Source: Streptomyces fragilis (GTDB lineage: Bacteria; Actinomycetota; Actinomycetes; Streptomycetales; Streptomycetaceae). From it: 64,000 nt of DNA. Position numbers and translations under genes: made by a program. The number at the start of each line of letters is the position of its first letter. Position 1 is the first letter of the stretch. The notes below the pieces were generated by a model, which saw nothing but the letters and a program-made list of their open reading frames with translations, had not been told where the DNA came from and did no database searches. Where the stretch lies: positions 1 through 64,000 of the forward strand of contig NZ_BEVZ01000007.1 in assembly GCF_003112515.1 (NCBI RefSeq), in the 5' to 3' direction. Positions 25,060-33,134 of this stretch are shown here, one piece after another.

Positions 25060-25494
25060 TCAGATGCCGTGCTTCTTCAGGATCGCCTCGATGTCGCTGA
25101 AGTCGTCCTGGTCGCCGGACCCGGCCGCGGGCCCACGGCCCCCGCCCTCCTTGGCCGGGGGCACCGCGCGGCGCGGGGGCGCCGCCGCGGCGGCGGGCCG
25201 TCCGCCCTCGCCGGAGGGCGCCGCCTCCGCCCTGCGCAGCCGGCGTCGCTCCACGGCGCGGGTCAGCAGGAAGAGCAGCCAGGCGGCGCCGAGCAGGCCG
25301 AAACCGGCCCAGGCCATCGGGCTGAAGGCGGTCTCCGCGGCCCAGGCGACCGCGCCGGTCATCACCAGGCCGAGCGGTATCAGGGCGTACGCGGCGATCC
25401 GGGCGGCCGTCAGGAAACGGCGCCGGAAGGCGGTGATCGCGGCGATGCCCAGGCCTGCCGCGGACACCGCGCTGCAGATGGTCTCGGCGAGCAT
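25060..25494 (-). CDS. Membrane protein of unknown function
   Basis: The 144-residue product starts MLAETICSAVSAAGLGIAAITAF. Three hydrophobic segments (about 5-20, 31-51 and 58-78) are followed by an Arg-rich, Pro/Ala-rich cytoplasmic linker. A short conserved-looking end follows, DFSDIEAILKKHGI, which may be a docking peptide. The family is not recognised. The ATG at 25494 lies at the first membrane segment. It is divergent from the DsbA-like gene. Confidence 0.7.
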   Translation of the reverse strand: MLAETICSAVSAAGLGIAAITAFRRRFLTAARIAAYALIPLGLVMTGAVAWAAETAFSPMAWAGFGLLGAAWLLFLLTRAVERRRLRRAEAAPSGEGGRPAAAAAPPRRAVPPAKEGGGRGPAAGSGDQDDFSDIEAILKKHGI

Positions 25495-25647
25495 CGGGCC
25501 TCCTGACGGACGGGGCGGGGCGGTCACGCTCCCTCCATCGTGCCCCCGCGGCACACCGCGGCGCCACGGATCCGGGCCGAAATCAGGGACATCCCCCAGG
25601 CCGCCCCTGAGGAGCGGGCGGCGTGGCGCGGCTGGGAGACTGGTCCC

Positions 25648-26160
25648 ATGAGCGACACCTCCTCCAGCACCCCCGCCCCCCTCGTGCTCGACGTCTGGTG
25701 CGAGCTGCAGTGCCCCGACTGCCGCACCGCCCTGGACGACGTCCGCGCCCTCCGCGCCCGCTACGGCGACCGGCTGGAGGTACGGCTGCGCCACTTCCCG
25801 CTGGAGAAGCACAAGCACGCCTTCGCCGCGGCGCAGGCCGCCGAGGAGGCGCTGGAGCAGGGCAAGGGCTGGGAGTACGTGGAGGCCGTCCTCGGCAGGG
25901 TCGAGGAGCTGGACCGCCGCGGAGAGCCGCTGCTGGTCGACGTCGCGCGCGACCTCGGGCTCGACGCGGAGGAGTTCGACACGGCGCTGGTCGACGGCCG
26001 GCACATCCTGGTCGTCGACGCCGACCAGGCCGAGGGCAAGGCGATCGGGGTCACGGGGACGCCGACGTACGTCATCGACGGTGAGCGCCTCGACGGCGGC
26101 AGGTCCCAGGACGGCCTCCGCGCCCGGATCGAGTCCATCGCCGACCGCCTCCTCGCCTGA
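25648..26160 (+). CDS. DsbA-family thioredoxin-fold protein
   Basis: The 170 residues form a DsbA-like thioredoxin fold with the active-site CPDC (WCELQCPDCRTALDD) about 20 residues from the start. A helical insert (HKHAFAAAQAAEEALEQGKG) follows, and the cis-proline loop reads VTGTPTYVIDG. There is no signal peptide, so it acts in the cytoplasm, like the FrnE-type members. The ATG at 25648 is the natural start of the fold. A substrate cannot be assigned. Confidence 0.9.
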   Translation: MSDTSSSTPAPLVLDVWCELQCPDCRTALDDVRALRARYGDRLEVRLRHFPLEKHKHAFAAAQAAEEALEQGKGWEYVEAVLGRVEELDRRGEPLLVDVARDLGLDAEEFDTALVDGRHILVVDADQAEGKAIGVTGTPTYVIDGERLDGGRSQDGLRARIESIADRLLA

Positions 26161-26236
26161 GGTTCCCGGCCGGCGGCGGGCCGGGGCGTACGGTGCCGCG
26201 CGGATCACGGCGTGGTCCGCGCGGGCGGCCCGCGGG

Positions 26237-27088
26237 TCAGAGCAGGGGCTTGTACAGGTGGTGGTGGGTGGGGCGGTAGCCGAGGGAGGCGTAGAGGCGT
26301 TCCGCGGGGACGTTGCCCGCGAAGACGTTGAGGCACACGGCAGAGTGTCCCGCCGCCCCCGCCCGCTCCTCCGCGAGCCGCATCAGCAGCCGCCCGAACC
26401 CCCGCCCGCGCACCGCCTCCTCGGTCATGACCTGGTAGACGTACGCCGGCTCCGTCTCCCCCGCGCCCAGCCGCAGCCACAGCAGTCCCGCCCGCTCCCC
26501 CTGGAACTCCAGCACCCGGAACTCCATGCCCGCGGTGGCGAGTCCGTCCGGCAGCAGCCGCCGCTGGTCCGCGCGGGACCTGGCGAGGGCCTCGGCCTCG
26601 GGCACCCCGCGGGCGATCCAGTCGCGGGCGTACTGCTCGGCCTCCGTCGCGCGCCAGGCCTCGAACTCCTCGGGCGTCATGGACCGCACGCGGCTGCCGG
26701 CCGGCAGTTCCACCGGCGCGGCCCCCGACGCGGGCGGGACGGCGAGCCGCTTCTCCAGGTTCCGGTTGCGTTCGGTGTACCCGAGCGCGGCGGCCAGCCG
26801 CAGGCCCGCCTCGGCCTCCGCCGGCACCGTGGCCTCGATCCGCCGGCAGCCCCAGATCCGGGCGACCTCCTCGGCGGCCAGCGCGGCCACCGTGGCCCGG
26901 CCGCGCCGGCGGTCCGCCTCGTCGATCCGCAGGTCCAGCACGCGTGCCACCGTGTCCCCGAACACCGGCGAGGTGCCCAGGCGCACGGCGCCGACGGGCC
27001 TGCTGTTCACGCACACCTGGAAGCGGCGCGAGCGGGTCCCGTCGGCCTCCTGCTGCAACGGCTCGGTGGGCCGCAGGGTGGTGGTCAT
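26237..27088 (-). CDS. Tandem-domain GNAT N-acetyltransferase
   Basis: The 283-residue product holds two GNAT-like halves. The N-terminal half has RIDEADRRRGRATVAALAAEE and ends with LGYTERNRNLEKRL. The C-terminal half has the acetyl-CoA loop VMTEEAVRGRGFGRLLMRLAEE and NVFAGNVPAERLYASLGYRP. The first domain looks degenerate and the second probably carries the activity. The tandem layout recalls mycothiol synthase, but the residues that define that enzyme were not verified, so I leave the substrate open. Confidence 0.85.
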   Translation of the reverse strand: MTTTLRPTEPLQQEADGTRSRRFQVCVNSRPVGAVRLGTSPVFGDTVARVLDLRIDEADRRRGRATVAALAAEEVARIWGCRRIEATVPAEAEAGLRLAAALGYTERNRNLEKRLAVPPASGAAPVELPAGSRVRSMTPEEFEAWRATEAEQYARDWIARGVPEAEALARSRADQRRLLPDGLATAGMEFRVLEFQGERAGLLWLRLGAGETEPAYVYQVMTEEAVRGRGFGRLLMRLAEERAGAAGHSAVCLNVFAGNVPAERLYASLGYRPTHHHLYKPLL

Positions 27089-27153
27089 GCCGTGTTCCTA
27101 CCCCACCGGCGGCCCCACGGCCACCTGGTGCCCCGACCGTTTCCCGCGCCGGT

Positions 27154-27978
27154 TCAGGGGTCGAGGTCGTCGCCCGACCGCTCCGCGAAGAGCCGCATCG
27201 CCTTCGCCGTCAACGGACCCTCGACACCGGGCAGTTCACGGTCGTCCACGCGGTGCACCGCCTGCACGTCGCGGAGCGAGGAGGTCAGGAACACCTCGTC
27301 GGCGCGCTCCAGGACGTCCAGCGGCAGGTCGGTCTCCCGCGCGCCGGTCCACTCGGCCACCAGCTCGCGGGTGATGCCGGCCAGGCACCCGGAGGCGAGC
27401 GGCGGGGTGAGGATCTCGCCGCCCAGGACGACGAAGACGTTGGAGCCGGTCCCCTCGCAGAGCTGCCCGACGGTGTTGCCGAACAGGGCCTCGGAAGCGC
27501 CGTGTTCGTGTGCGCGGGCGAGCGCGACGACGTTCTCCGCGTAGGAGGTGGTCTTCAGTCCGGTGAGCGCGCCGCGTTCGTTGCGGGTCCACGGCACGGT
27601 GATCACCGCGGTGGAGTCGGGGCGTGCCTTGGCCTCGCCGAGCGCCACCACCAGCGTGGTGCCCCGGTCACCGCGGTCGGAGCCGAGCGGGCCGTGGCCG
27701 CCTGTGTAGGTGATCCGCAGCCGCCCCAGCGGGAGGCCCGGGTTGGCGTCGATCACGGCCTCGCAGGCGCGGCGGACCTCGCCGGCGTCCGGGGCGGGAA
27801 GGCCCAGCCCCCGGGCCGACCGGGCGAGCCGGTCCAGGTGGCGGGTGAGGGCGAAGGGCTTCCCGTCGACCGTCTTCACCGTCTCGAAGATGCCGTCCCC
27901 CACGGTCAGGCCGTGGTCGAGGACGGAGACGCGGGCGGACTCGATGTCCTTGAGCCCGCCGTCGAGCCATATCTTCAC
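27154..27978 (-). CDS. pabC: Aminodeoxychorismate lyase (class IV aminotransferase fold)
   Basis: This enzyme removes pyruvate from aminodeoxychorismate to give p-aminobenzoate for folate. The GTG at 27978 overlaps the pabB stop by 4 bases and gives 274 residues. The class IV motifs are DHGLTVGDGIFETVKTVDGK, the PLP-lysine region ALTGLKTTSYAENV, and LCEGTGSNVFVV. Distinguishing PabC from branched-chain or D-amino-acid aminotransferases rests mainly on its coupling to pabB. Confidence 0.88.
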   Translation of the reverse strand: MKIWLDGGLKDIESARVSVLDHGLTVGDGIFETVKTVDGKPFALTRHLDRLARSARGLGLPAPDAGEVRRACEAVIDANPGLPLGRLRITYTGGHGPLGSDRGDRGTTLVVALGEAKARPDSTAVITVPWTRNERGALTGLKTTSYAENVVALARAHEHGASEALFGNTVGQLCEGTGSNVFVVLGGEILTPPLASGCLAGITRELVAEWTGARETDLPLDVLERADEVFLTSSLRDVQAVHRVDDRELPGVEGPLTAKAMRLFAERSGDDLDP

Positions 27979-29027
27979 GAAAGGGTCCCTCCACTGGTGT
28001 CGTGCGTTCCCGACGCTACCGCGAGCAGCCGGGACGCCTTGAGCTCGGTCTCCGCCCACTCCCGCTCCGGGTCGGAGTCCCAGGTGATCCCGGCGCCGGT
28101 CCCGAAGCGCAGCACGGCGGAGCCGGAGCCGTCCCGGTCGATCCAGAAGGTGCGGATGCCGACGGCCAGCTCGGCGCGGCCGCGGTCGGCGTCGACCCAG
28201 CCGATGCCCCCGCAGTAGGGGCCGCGCGGCCCCCGCTCGAGGGCGGCGAGGATCGTCAGGGCGCTCTCCTTGGGGGCGCCGGTCACCGAGCCGGGCGGGA
28301 AGGCGGCGGTCAGGAGCTCGGGCCAGCCGGCCCCGGGCAGCAGCTCGCCGCGCACCGTGGAGACCAGGTGGACCAGGCCGGGGTGCTTCTCGACCACGCA
28401 CAGGTCGGGCACGGTGACGCTGCCGGTGCGGCAGACCCGGCCCAGGTCGTTGCGGACCAGGTCGACGATCATCACGTTCTCGGCCGTGTCCTTGGGCAGC
28501 AGGTCGGCCTCGGTCCGCCCGGTGCCCTTGATCGGGCCGGACTCCACGGTCCGCCCGTCGCGGCTGAGGAAGAGCTCCGGGGAGGCGGTGGCGATCTCCA
28601 CCCCGTGTTCCGGCAGACGGATCGTTCCTGCGTACGGCGCCGGGTTGCCGCGCGCCAGCAGCGCCGTGAGGTCGTCGACGTCGGCGTGCGGGGCGACGGG
28701 CGCGGTGAGCACGCGGCAGAGGTTGGCCTGGTAGACCTCGCCGGCCGCGATGTGCCGGTGGATGCTCCGCACGCCTTCGGTGTACGCGGCGCGGTCGAGC
28801 GAGGACGTCCAGTCGCCGGAGGCGGGCGCGGGCCACCGTCCGGGGACGGGCGCGGGGACCGGCTCGGTGCGGACGTCGGCGAAGCGGGCGCAGGTCAGGC
28901 GGCCCTCGTAGTCCGCGGCGACGGCCCAGAAGCCGCTGGAGTCGAGCGCGGCGGGGTCGTCGGTGACGTCGAGCAGGCCGGTGGCGACCAGGCCGCCGAA
29001 CCGGGCGAGGGGTGGGAGGTGCTGCAC
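27975..29027 (-). CDS. pabB: Aminodeoxychorismate synthase component I
   Basis: PabB adds ammonia to chorismate at C4. The 350 residues are the chorismate-binding half, shorter than full-length PabB because the N-terminal lobe is reduced. The diagnostic motif is PIKGTGR, whose lysine marks aminodeoxychorismate synthase (anthranilate synthase has PIAGT). Further motifs are DLVRNDLGRVC, FPPGSVTGAPK and AELAVGIRTFW. The glutaminase partner PabA is not in the window. The gene is divergent from the tRNA operon. Confidence 0.93.
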   Translation of the reverse strand: MQHLPPLARFGGLVATGLLDVTDDPAALDSSGFWAVAADYEGRLTCARFADVRTEPVPAPVPGRWPAPASGDWTSSLDRAAYTEGVRSIHRHIAAGEVYQANLCRVLTAPVAPHADVDDLTALLARGNPAPYAGTIRLPEHGVEIATASPELFLSRDGRTVESGPIKGTGRTEADLLPKDTAENVMIVDLVRNDLGRVCRTGSVTVPDLCVVEKHPGLVHLVSTVRGELLPGAGWPELLTAAFPPGSVTGAPKESALTILAALERGPRGPYCGGIGWVDADRGRAELAVGIRTFWIDRDGSGSAVLRFGTGAGITWDSDPEREWAETELKASRLLAVASGTHDTSGGTLS

Positions 29028-29147
29028 GCCGCCGAGTGTAGGTCGGGACCGGGCGGGGCTTCCCGGGCCGGTGGGGAGCGGGCGCCGCGGGACCTGCCGG
29101 AACGCGGTCCGGGGAGGTCCGCCGCGGCATGCTGGGCAAACGCGTTT

Positions 29148-29175
29148 TTGTACTGGCCCGGGAATGGGCTAAAGT
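29148..29175 (+). promoter_or_regulatory. Promoter of the Gly-Cys-Val tRNA operon
   Basis: TTGTAC at 29148-29153 and TAAAGT at 29170-29175 are separated by 16 bases, an excellent match to the housekeeping sigma consensus in a GC-rich genome. The start would fall near 29182, about 35 bases before the first tRNA. Confidence 0.8.
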
Positions 29176-29216
29176 TCAACACGTCGCCGGGACGCGGAAG
29201 CGGACCGAAACGACAG

Positions 29217-29289
29217 GCGGACGTAGCTCAGTTGGTAGAGCGCAACCTTGCCAAGGTTGAGGTCGCGAGTTCGAGCCTCGTCGTCCGCT
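29217..29289 (+). tRNA. tRNA-Gly(GCC)
   Basis: The acceptor GCGGACG/CGTCCGC, anticodon stem CAACC/GGTTG with loop TTGCCAA and T-arm GCGAG TTCGAGC CTCGT fold well. Anticodon GCC reads GGC and GGU. It is first in the tRNA operon. CCA is not encoded. Confidence 0.97.
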
Positions 29290-29330
29290 CGCATGAAGAG
29301 CAGGGGATCTTCCCGAACCCCTGTGCTCCT

Positions 29331-29404
29331 GGTGGAGTGGCCGAGAGGCGAGGCAACGGCCTGCAAAGCCGTCTACACGGGTTCAAATCCCGTCTCCACC
29401 TCCA
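29331..29404 (+). tRNA. tRNA-Cys(GCA), with encoded CCA
   Basis: The acceptor GGTGGAG/CTCCACC, anticodon stem ACGGC/GCCGT with loop CTGCAAA (anticodon GCA) and discriminator T are clear. The following CCA at 29402-29404 is genome-encoded, unlike the other tRNAs here. It is probably the only or main tRNA-Cys and is therefore relevant to the Cys-rich leader upstream of metN. Confidence 0.96.
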
Positions 29405-29405
29405 A

Positions 29406-29477
29406 GGACGATTAGCTCAGCGGGAGAGCGCTTCCCTGACACGGAAGAGGTCACTGGTTCAATCCCAGTATCGTCCA
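29406..29477 (+). tRNA. tRNA-Val(GAC), copy 1
   Basis: The acceptor GGACGAT/ATCGTCC, D-arm GCTC...GAGC, anticodon stem CTTCC/GGAAG with loop CTGACAC (anticodon GAC) and T-arm ACTGG TTCAATC CCAGT make a complete tRNA that reads GUC and GUU. Confidence 0.97.
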
Positions 29478-29511
29478 CCGGTCCGCAAGGACCTGATCCG
29501 CAAGGATCCCC

Positions 29512-29583
29512 GCGCGATTAGCTCAGCGGGAGAGCGCTTCCCTGACACGGAAGAGGTCACTGGTTCAATCCCAGTATCGCGCA
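29512..29583 (+). tRNA. tRNA-Val(GAC), copy 2, variant acceptor stem
   Basis: The body matches copy 1, but the acceptor stem is GCGCGAT/ATCGCGC. Positions 2 and 3 changed together with their partners 71 and 70, so pairing is kept. Anticodon GAC is unchanged. Confidence 0.97.
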
Positions 29584-29622
29584 CGCGGTAGGCACGGCCC
29601 CCGGGCCGCGCACCTGTCCCGA

Positions 29623-29694
29623 GGACGATTAGCTCAGCGGGAGAGCGCTTCCCTGACACGGAAGAGGTCACTGGTTCAATCCCAGTATCGTCCA
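29623..29694 (+). tRNA. tRNA-Val(GAC), copy 3
   Basis: This copy is identical to copy 1 over the 72 bases and is the last gene of the tRNA operon. The terminator begins 10 bases later. Confidence 0.97.
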
Positions 29695-29703
29695 CACCGG
29701 CGC

Positions 29704-29737
29704 GAAGCCCCCGTCCACCTCGGTGGACGGGGGCTTC
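29704..29737 (+). terminator. Terminator of the tRNA operon
   Basis: A perfect 16-bp stem pairs 29704-29719 with 29722-29737 around a 2-base spacer, so the working loop uses the closing pairs. It directly follows the third tRNA-Val(GAC). Confidence 0.92.
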
Positions 29738-29836
29738 CGCGTTCTCCGTCCCCCGCGGCCTCGCCGCCCCGCGGCCTCGCGGCCTCGCCGCCCCGCGGCC
29801 GAGACCGCAGGGACGCCAGGGCGACGTCAGGCGGCG

Positions 29837-30097
29837 TCAGGACGAGAAGAGCATCCGGCCGAAGCTGTGCGGGCGGTGGTGTCCGCCGTGGCCGTGGTGG
29901 CCGGCGTGCGGCGCGCCCCAGGCCGGGGCACCCGGGGCCGCGGGCGGGGCGGGCTGGGCCCACTGGGCCTCCAGCCGGGTCAGCGTCTCCAGCTCGCCGT
30001 AGTCGAGGAAGATGCCCCGGCAGCCCGAGCACTGCTCGATCTGGACCCCGTTGCGGTTGTAGGTGTGCATCGGCGCGTGACACTTCGGACAGTGCAT
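29837..30097 (-). CDS. TFIIB-type zinc-ribbon protein
   Basis: The 86-residue product has one zinc ribbon: CPKC at residues 3-6 and CSGC after EQ, followed by RGIFLDYGELETLTRLE, the zf-TFIIB family signature. The tail is rich in His/Gly (HAGHHGHGGHHRPHSFGRM) and may bind metal. The role is unknown. Small proteins of this family are common in streptomycetes. Confidence 0.88.
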   Translation of the reverse strand: MHCPKCHAPMHTYNRNGVQIEQCSGCRGIFLDYGELETLTRLEAQWAQPAPPAAPGAPAWGAPHAGHHGHGGHHRPHSFGRMLFSS

Positions 30098-30207
30098 CGA
30101 CGGATCAACTCCTCGTTTCGCGGTGCGTGTTCCTGTGGTGCTGCGGCTCTCGCCCTCACAGACTCTCCCCCGGACGCGGCCGGTTGCACCTCGAACGGAC
30201 GGATTCG

Positions 30208-31125
30208 TCACACCGGACCGCCTCCGGGGGCCACCATGCGCCCGCAGGCGTCGACCAGCGCCTCCTCCGCCTCGTCCAGCGGCCGCCCCGCGAGGGCGGC
30301 CTTGGTGACGGACCTGGCGGCGGTCTGCACGGTCAGGGCGCGGGCGGGTACGTCCAGCGTCGGCCACGGGTCGCCCTCGGCGGGCACGGCGGGGCCCCGG
30401 GCGGCCCGGTAGGCGCGCAGGAAGCGCTGCCACTCCTCGGCGGGCAGCAGACCGCAGGCGTACCAGGAGGCGGGCCTGGCGAGGTCCCAGGCGGGGACGC
30501 CGACGCCGAGGTCGTCGACGTCTATGAGCCGCCACGGACCGTCCGGCGCGGGGTGGCGGACCAGCTGGCCCAGGTGCAGGTCTCCGTGGCAGAGCGCGGT
30601 CACGGCGCCGGGCGGGGCGGGCTCCTCGTCGCGGGCCCAGGGCGGCAGGGCCCGCCAGGCGCCCAGCAGCGCCGGGACGGCGGGGTGGCCCGGCGCGTCG
30701 GCGGCGAGCCGGGCGACCGCCAGGGCCGCCTTGCCGGGGCCGCGCATGGCGGGCAGGCCGGGGGGCGGCGGGGTGCGGTGCAGTCGCGCGGTGAGGGTGG
30801 CGGCGTCCTCCCAGGGGGCGGCGTCCGGGTCGTCGGGGTCGACGGGCCGGCCCAGCGGCCAGTGGGTCACCAGGCGCCCGCCCAGGGGGACGGGGGCCGG
30901 GTCCAGGGGCGGCAGCAGGATGTCCGGCAGGGCGGCCGCCACCGCGACGCGGGCGCGCAGGGCGGCGGGGTCGGTGCCGGGGGCGTGGGCCTTGACGACG
31001 GTGCGGTGGTGGCGGACGACGGTGGCGTCGGGGCGGTCGGCCAGGGTGTCGGTGACACAGCCCGGGCAGGGCCGGGCGGCGGGGTGGGCCGCGGCGCGCG
31101 CGTGCTCGTGGAGGTCTGCCGGCAT
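30208..31125 (-). CDS. Phosphotransferase of the APH/choline-kinase-like family
   Basis: The 305-residue product has the catalytic motif ALCHGDLHLGQLV (the HGDLH-type loop with its Asp) and, 20 or so residues later, the metal-binding Asp in LIDVDDLGVGVPAWDLARP. The N-terminal lobe is weak (VVKAHAPGTD may supply the lysine). Members phosphorylate small alcohols, sugars or antibiotics. The substrate is not evident, and nothing nearby suggests antibiotic resistance. The gene is divergent from the Ser/Thr kinase. Confidence 0.82.
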   Translation of the reverse strand: MPADLHEHARAAAHPAARPCPGCVTDTLADRPDATVVRHHRTVVKAHAPGTDPAALRARVAVAAALPDILLPPLDPAPVPLGGRLVTHWPLGRPVDPDDPDAAPWEDAATLTARLHRTPPPPGLPAMRGPGKAALAVARLAADAPGHPAVPALLGAWRALPPWARDEEPAPPGAVTALCHGDLHLGQLVRHPAPDGPWRLIDVDDLGVGVPAWDLARPASWYACGLLPAEEWQRFLRAYRAARGPAVPAEGDPWPTLDVPARALTVQTAARSVTKAALAGRPLDEAEEALVDACGRMVAPGGGPV

Positions 31126-31656
31126 GGCGGTGAGCGTACGCGGGCAGTGGATCACGGTGTGGACGAGGACGATGGGGCGGGACGACGCCCGTGAAAACCC
31201 CACGCCGGCGCGGCGATCGTGCCGCACCGGCGTGGTGCCGTCCGTCGTACCCCCGTCCCCACGGGGTTCGTTCGGGCCGATGTCCCCACCCGGACCGCTC
31301 TTCCGGGCCCGGGACGCGCTCGGCGCCCCGGCACCACGCCCTCGGACGACGTCTGCGTGGTCACAGGGGAAATACTCGCGCGGATTCGGGGCCGCGGCGT
31401 CATGCCCTCGGATGAACCGGGTCGCCGCGGCTACTTCCCAGGGTGGAGAAGCGGAGGCCGGAGCTTCGCCTCGTACGGGACGGCTGGTGATGTGGCTCAC
31501 GCGGCGGTACGGTCGCCAAACCCCTTGTGGAGGCGGCATCTTGGCAGCCGCGAGCCCGCAAACGCGTTCCCGCGGGGGTGAGCGGGCGCGGCCTGAACGC
31601 GCGGCGCGGCCGGGAAACGTAAGCTGTTGGCTCGTCAGACGGACCGGGCAGCGGGG
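31126..31656. other. 531-base divergent intergenic region with a long hairpin
   Basis: A 15-bp stem with one mismatch pairs 31200-31214 with 31221-31235. The rest has no convincing gene. It holds several short repeats around GAAGC...GCTTC near 31451-31470 and runs of lower GC (31365-31400, 31500-31530). It must contain promoters for both flanking genes. I looked for a c-di-AMP (ydaO-type) riboswitch, because these occur upstream of streptomycete genes, and did not find its conserved core. Confidence 0.5.
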
Positions 31657-32988
31657 ATGAACATGGCGATGATGCGCCTCAGGCGCGAGGACCCGCGCGT
31701 CGTCGGCTCGTTCAGGCTGCACCGGCGGCTCGGCGCGGGCGGGATGGGCGTGGTCTACCTGGGCTCCGACCGGCGGGGCCAGCGGGTCGCGCTCAAGGTG
31801 ATCCGGCCGGACCTGGCCGAGGACCAGGAGTTCCGGTCGCGTTTCGCCCGCGAGGTGTCGGCGGCGCGGCGGATCCGGGGCGGCTGCACGGCGCGGCTGG
31901 TGGCGGCGGACCTGGAGGCCGAGCGGCCCTGGTTCGCCACGCAGTACGTGCCGGGGCCCTCGCTGCACGACAAGGTCGCCGAGGAGGGTCCGCTGCCGGC
32001 GGCGGAGGTCGCGGCGGTCGGTGCGGCGCTCTCCGAGGGGCTGGTCGCGGTGCACGAGGCCGGGGTGGTGCACCGGGACCTGAAGCCGTCCAACATCCTG
32101 CTCTCCCCCAAGGGCCCCCGGATCATCGACTTCGGCATCGCCTGGGCGATGGGGGCGTCCACGCTCACCCACGTCGGCACGGCGGTGGGCTCCCCCGGGT
32201 TCCTCGCCCCGGAGCAGGTGCGGGGGGCGGCGGTGACGCCGGCCACCGACGTGTTCGCGCTGGGCGCCACGCTGGCGTACGCCTCGACGGGGGACTCGCC
32301 GTTCGGGCACGGCAGCTCCGAGGTGATGCTGTACCGCGTGGTCCACGAGGAGCCGCAGCTGCGGGGCGTGCCGGGGGCGCTGGCGCCGCTGGTGCGGGCC
32401 TGTCTGGCCAAGGACCCCGAGCAGCGGCCCACGACGCTGCAGCTGTCGCTGCGGCTGAAGGAGATCGCGGCGCGGGAGGCGCAGGGGCTGGGATTGGGCG
32501 AGGCCCGGTCCGCCGGACGGGACGACGGTGCGGCGGGCTCGGCCTCGGCCGCGACGGTGCGGACGCCGGTGCCGCGGGGGTCCGCGCCGTCCGCCTCGGC
32601 GGGGCGCACGCCGGTGCGGTCCCCGGGGGGCGCTGCTTCGCCCTCCCCTGCCGAGGCGCGGCGGGCCTCCGCCTCCCCCACGCCGGCGCGGCGGCGGCCT
32701 CCCTCCACCGGGGGGAGCCGGCCGGGCCGCAAGGGGGCCGCCCCCTCGCGGGGCGGTCGCGCGGCGCCCGGGACGGGTGCGGGCACGGGCGGCTCGCGCA
32801 GCGGGACGAAGCTGCGGCCGGCCAATCCGCGGCTGCTGCGGCAGCGGCTGACCGTGTTCGTGGTGGTGACACTGCTGGCGGCGCTGGGGATCGCCACGGT
32901 CCAGGGCTGTCAGGGGCCTTCCGACGCGGCGGGGCTCGGCCCCGGTCCGGGTCATGCCGCCACGGCGGCGGGCGCCCCGCCGGGCTGA
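31657..32988 (+). CDS. Serine/threonine protein kinase with C-terminal membrane helix
   Basis: The Hanks-type kinase domain covers residues 15-280: glycine loop GAGGMG (26-31), Lys47 in VALKVI, catalytic loop HRDLKPSN (139-146) and DFG (158-160). A Pro/Ser/Ala-rich linker follows, then one membrane segment (FVVVTLLAALGIATVQG) and a short outside tail without PASTA repeats. The start is chosen at the ATG 31657, with GCGGGG just upstream. ATG codons at 31663 and 31669 are alternatives. The extracellular tail is too short to be a ligand-binding domain. Confidence 0.92.
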   Translation: MNMAMMRLRREDPRVVGSFRLHRRLGAGGMGVVYLGSDRRGQRVALKVIRPDLAEDQEFRSRFAREVSAARRIRGGCTARLVAADLEAERPWFATQYVPGPSLHDKVAEEGPLPAAEVAAVGAALSEGLVAVHEAGVVHRDLKPSNILLSPKGPRIIDFGIAWAMGASTLTHVGTAVGSPGFLAPEQVRGAAVTPATDVFALGATLAYASTGDSPFGHGSSEVMLYRVVHEEPQLRGVPGALAPLVRACLAKDPEQRPTTLQLSLRLKEIAAREAQGLGLGEARSAGRDDGAAGSASAATVRTPVPRGSAPSASAGRTPVRSPGGAASPSPAEARRASASPTPARRRPPSTGGSRPGRKGAAPSRGGRAAPGTGAGTGGSRSGTKLRPANPRLLRQRLTVFVVVTLLAALGIATVQGCQGPSDAAGLGPGPGHAATAAGAPPG

Positions 32989-33134
32989 CCCCTCCGCGGC
33001 CGCCCGCGGCGGGCCGCACGGAACCGCGGCGGGCTCGGGGACGGCCGCGGGGTGCGGCGACGGGCCGAGGGCACCCGGCGGGCTCACGCAGCCGTGGCGG
33101 GCTCACGGAGGGTCGCCGGGTGCGGCGGAGGGCC

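Noticed and set aside
31236..31656. c-di-AMP (ydaO-type) riboswitch upstream of the kinase gene
   Set aside because: The conserved GTCAGCTAACCTCG-like core is absent.
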